This document shows positions 5,167-7,368 of a stretch of 7,368 nucleotides of DNA, piece after piece. The position numbers and the translations under genes were made by a program. Within the stretch, counting starts at the first letter, position 1. Each line of letters begins with the position of its first letter. The notes beneath the pieces were generated by a model. The model was not told where the DNA came from. It saw nothing but the letters and a program-made list of their open reading frames with translations, and ran no database searches. This DNA is from Nitrospira sp. (GTDB lineage Bacteria; Nitrospirota; Thermodesulfovibrionia; Thermodesulfovibrionales; SM23-35): contig VGWY01000129.1 of the NCBI GenBank assembly GCA_016873575.1, forward strand, positions 1-7,368. The letters run 5' to 3'.

Positions 5167-6645
5167 ATTAGAAATTATAACGTTTTAATTTTAATAATAA
5201 TAGTTTTTGTTCTTTTAATAGGGTATCTAAAGATTGAAGCTGCATCTTCGATTAGTAACTCTATTCCTGCTAATTTAGCTATTGCTCCTTTGAAAGTGTC
5301 TTCTAATGCGAACATAGAACTTAGAGCTATAGACCAAAAAAATATTGCTCTTAAATTTCCAAGGATACTGACTAAAGAGATAGAAAAATATATACGAGAA
5401 AAGAGATTTTTTTCAAAGGTTGTTTCTATTAGAGAACAGGACCTTCCATCTTCAGCCAGTATCTCTGAAATCGCACAGGCAGGGAGAGATATTGAAGCTG
5501 ATGTAGTCCTTGAGAGTAAGATTTTAGAATTTGACGGTAAAATTGACTATGGATTTCGTACATCACTTAGGGAATATATGGTAGTAGAATTAGTTTTATA
5601 TGAGACAAATACTGGATTAAGGCTGTGGCATGGTAGAGAAAGTGTAAATCTGGAAAGATATGTTCCGATTAATTCATGGTCAGATGAAATGGTAGAAGAC
5701 AAATATATTGTTATTGCAGAAAAAGAGATATTACCTGGGATACTTGCAGTCCTCTTGCCTAAGATGTATGAGGACATGGCTGGATATAAGCCGCCGACAA
5801 CAGATAAGTTGGTTGCTGCCGCGGCTGACTTTGTTGCAGATGTTGACCGGGTGCCGAGATTTGTAACCGAAGTAAAAAACAATGCCTTTGCAGTTGTTAT
5901 TGGAATTGAAGCATATAGAGATCTGCCCTTGGCTGAATATACAGTCCGTGATGCAAAGATAATGAAGGAATACCTTGTTAGAGTAATGGGATTCCCGCCT
6001 GAAAACATAGTAACCCTTCTTAATGAACGTGCAACCAAAGGAGATATTGAAGGATATATAGGAACATGGCTTAAAAATAATGTGGAGAGGAATTCTATTG
6101 TCTTTGTTTACTACGCAGGACATGGCGCACCCAATCATGTGACTGGCGAAGCATTCATTATTCCCTTTGACTGCAACCCTACATTTCTTGAGGCTTCAGC
6201 AATTCCATTAAAAAAACTTTATCAGATGCTTGCCGAGCTTCAGGCAAAAGATATTTTAGTGGTAATGGATTCTTGTTTTTCTGGGGCAGGAGGAAGGTCT
6301 GTAATGGCAAAAGGCGGAAGGCCCATAGCTGTTTCGATTGAAAATCCCTTTTTAGCAACAAAAAATATCATTGTGTTAAGTGCTGCGAAGGGAACTGAAA
6401 TCAGTTCAAGCTATCCCGAAAAACGGCATGGACTATTCACATACTTTTTGTTAAAGGGATTACAGGGAGAGGCCGACTTCAATGGGGACACAACAGTAAG
6501 TCTCGGAGAACTCTATAATTACATAACGCCAAATGTAAAAAAAATAGCGAGGGAAAGTAATCGTGAGCAAACCCCATTGCTTATGCCCGATCTTGAGATG
6601 ATCGGGAACAGAACAAGCCTTCCCATATGCCGTGTTAGCAAATAA
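5167..6645 (+). CDS. Exported caspase-fold peptidase (C14) with N-terminal TolB/LpoB/FlgT_M-like domain
   Basis: The frame is open from 5131. With an ATT start at 5167 the product is 492 residues and begins with a good signal peptide: basic RNYN, hydrophobic VLILIIIVFVLLIGYL, then KIEA-ASS. The TTG at 5290 would remove it and start inside a domain. Residues about 37-200 (NLAIAPLKV, FPRILTKEIEKYIREKRFFSKV, ADVVLESKILEFDGKID) look like the alpha/beta fold of TolB/LpoB/FlgT_M-type periplasmic proteins. The caspase domain runs from about 239 (NAFAVVIGIEAYRDL). It has the catalytic His319 in YYAGHG and Cys370 in DSCFSG, so it should be active. Within it, D437-F-N-G-D-T-T-V-S-L-G-E448 matches an EF-hand loop. 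Such enzymes cleave after basic or acidic residues, but the substrate here is unknown. It is last of three exported-protein genes and is followed by a terminator. Confidence 0.92.
   Translation: MRNYNVLILIIIVFVLLIGYLKIEAASSISNSIPANLAIAPLKVSSNANIELRAIDQKNIALKFPRILTKEIEKYIREKRFFSKVVSIREQDLPSSASISEIAQAGRDIEADVVLESKILEFDGKIDYGFRTSLREYMVVELVLYETNTGLRLWHGRESVNLERYVPINSWSDEMVEDKYIVIAEKEILPGILAVLLPKMYEDMAGYKPPTTDKLVAAAADFVADVDRVPRFVTEVKNNAFAVVIGIEAYRDLPLAEYTVRDAKIMKEYLVRVMGFPPENIVTLLNERATKGDIEGYIGTWLKNNVERNSIVFVYYAGHGAPNHVTGEAFIIPFDCNPTFLEASAIPLKKLYQMLAELQAKDILVVMDSCFSGAGGRSVMAKGGRPIAVSIENPFLATKNIIVLSAAKGTEISSSYPEKRHGLFTYFLLKGLQGEADFNGDTTVSLGELYNYITPNVKKIARESNREQTPLLMPDLEMIGNRTSLPICRVSK
6475..6510 (+). 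other. EF-hand-like calcium-binding loop in the caspase
   Basis: Residues 437-448 place D, N, D, T, S and E at EF-loop positions 1, 3, 5, 7, 9 and 12, with hydrophobic Val at position 8. Position 6, normally Gly, is Thr. Calcium dependence is known for many metacaspases; binding here is predicted only. Confidence 0.6.
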
Positions 6646-6660
6646 ATAGTACAGTATTTA

Positions 6661-6695
6661 AAAAGGGAGAGCATTTGACCTCCCTTTTATTTTGT
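6661..6695 (+). terminator. Intrinsic terminator after the caspase gene
   Basis: AAAAGGGAG (6661-6669) pairs perfectly with CTCCCTTTT (6680-6688) across a 10-base loop and is followed by ATTTTGT. The A-tract on the left arm means it could also work for leftward transcription. It separates the accessory block from gspE. Confidence 0.85.
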
Positions 6696-6729
6696 CTATT
6701 CTGTAAATTCAATAAAAGAAGAAGCTTTA

Positions 6730-6738
6730 TGATATAAT
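6730..6738 (+). promoter_or_regulatory. Extended -10 promoter for gspE
   Basis: TGATATAAT matches TGnTATAAT and is followed by TTC. The start site would fall near 6745, about 45 bases before the gspE ATG and just after the terminator. No good -35 is visible. Confidence 0.55.
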
Positions 6739-6790
6739 TTCAAAAGCCTGTTCATAATAAAAAGTTTTGATAAGTTAAGGTGTTTTTGTA

Positions 6791-7368
6791 ATGAAAACTC
6801 TTGACACTATATCCGATGAAGATGTAGAAATCTCTCTCATCAAGGAAGTTCCCCTTTCTTTTGCAAAGGGTAACATGATCATGCCTTTGAGAAGGAGAGA
6901 TGGATACCTTTCGGCTGCTGTAGCAGATGAGAGAGGAATTTTTGCCTTACGGGAACTATCAAAACATTTTGGATTACAACCCATGCCTCTGAATGTACCT
7001 TCAGGTGTTATTCTTGATGCGATCAACAGGTTCTATGGCCAGGTGGGATCTGCCGAAGAGGTTATGGACAATATCACAGGTGAAGACCTTTCAGCAGTTG
7101 CAACAGCATTTGAAAAACCACAAGACATCCTTGAACTTACAGAAGAGGCACCGATCATAAGACTTCTCAATGCCCTTTTACAGCAGGCAGTAAAAGAAAG
7201 GGCAAGTGACATACATATCGAACCCTATGAAAAGGAGCTCGATGTCAGGATGAGGGTCGATGGAATTATGCACAGAGTGTTAAGCCCACCGAAGATTATT
7301 CAAGACGCATTGATAAGCAGGGTAAAAATAATGGCAAACTTGGACATTGCTGAGAAAGGCTGCCTCAG
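6791..7368 (+). CDS. gspE: Type II secretion ATPase GspE, N-terminal part (runs off window; likely frameshift near its end)
   Basis: GspE is the cytoplasmic hexameric ATPase that powers T2SS pseudopilus assembly. The visible 192 residues contain an N1E-type domain (about 10-75: SLIKEVPLSFAKGNMIMPLRRR). They then enter the start of the ATPase core: ELTEEAPIIRLLNALLQQAV, the A138-S-D-I-H-I-E-P box, the RVDGIMHRV strand and SRVKIMANLDIAEK. The P-loop and other nucleotide motifs lie beyond the edge. The family normally continues AEKRLPQ; here the frame reads AEKGCL because the A-run at 7355-7357 appears one base short. Reading with one extra A restores RLPQ. The ATG at 6791 has AAGG ten bases upstream. 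PilB-type ATPases are similar, but gspC/gspD context favours GspE. Confidence 0.9.
   Translation, partial: MKTLDTISDEDVEISLIKEVPLSFAKGNMIMPLRRRDGYLSAAVADERGIFALRELSKHFGLQPMPLNVPSGVILDAINRFYGQVGSAEEVMDNITGEDLSAVATAFEKPQDILELTEEAPIIRLLNALLQQAVKERASDIHIEPYEKELDVRMRVDGIMHRVLSPPKIIQDALISRVKIMANLDIAEKGCL

Noticed and set aside
5547..6138. Two long - strand frames inside the caspase gene
   Set aside because: They overlap the conserved caspase sequence, and their Ser/Thr- or Tyr/Cys-rich translations look like antisense shadows.
1..7368. CRISPR arrays, tRNA or rRNA genes, insertion-sequence transposases
   Set aside because: No regularly spaced direct repeats, tRNA cloverleaf, rRNA segment or transposase motif was seen on either strand.

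Overview
The window looks like a chromosomal segment from a Gram-negative bacterium with an outer membrane. It carries type II secretion system (T2SS) genes, several Sec signal peptides and a protein ending in the C-terminal Phe typical of outer-membrane barrels. The moderate A+T content, heavy use of AGG/AGA and ATA codons, and gspC-gspD-(insert)-gspE order would fit an uncultured Nitrospirota or delta-proteobacterial-type lineage. That placement is an inference and no marker gene here proves it. Every gene I accept is on the + strand.

Layout: 1-151 is the end of gspC (PDZ domain). 161-2299 is a complete gspD secretin carrying an unusual C-terminal extension that resembles a subtilase (S8) propeptide of the fervidolysin type. 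2300-2776 is a 477-bp gap with a small inverted repeat, two promoter-like sites, a candidate operator and only tiny doubtful ORFs. 2777-3423 is an overlapping toxin-antitoxin pair of VapBC type (PIN toxin). 3451-6645 holds three consecutive genes whose products all appear exported: a FlgT_N/LPP20-like plus DUF4384 protein, a small beta-barrel outer-membrane protein, and a caspase-fold (C14) peptidase with an N-terminal TolB/LpoB/FlgT_M-like domain and a Ca2+-binding-type loop. A strong intrinsic terminator (6661-6695) closes this block. An extended -10 promoter then leads into gspE, which runs off the right edge and shows a probable one-base frameshift in its last codons.

Reading: the T2SS genes gspD and gspE are normally adjacent or close together. 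Here about 4.5 kb of accessory cargo sits between them, with its own promoter-like signals at the left and a terminator at the right. DUF4384 and caspase domains are known to occur fused in single bacterial proteins. Finding them as separate neighbours with a barrel between them suggests one envelope-located caspase module. The most interesting observations are this module, the propeptide-like tail on the secretin, the caspase gene's lack of any NTG start codon ahead of a clear signal peptide, and a 16-bp hairpin inside the signal-peptide codons of the DUF4384 gene.
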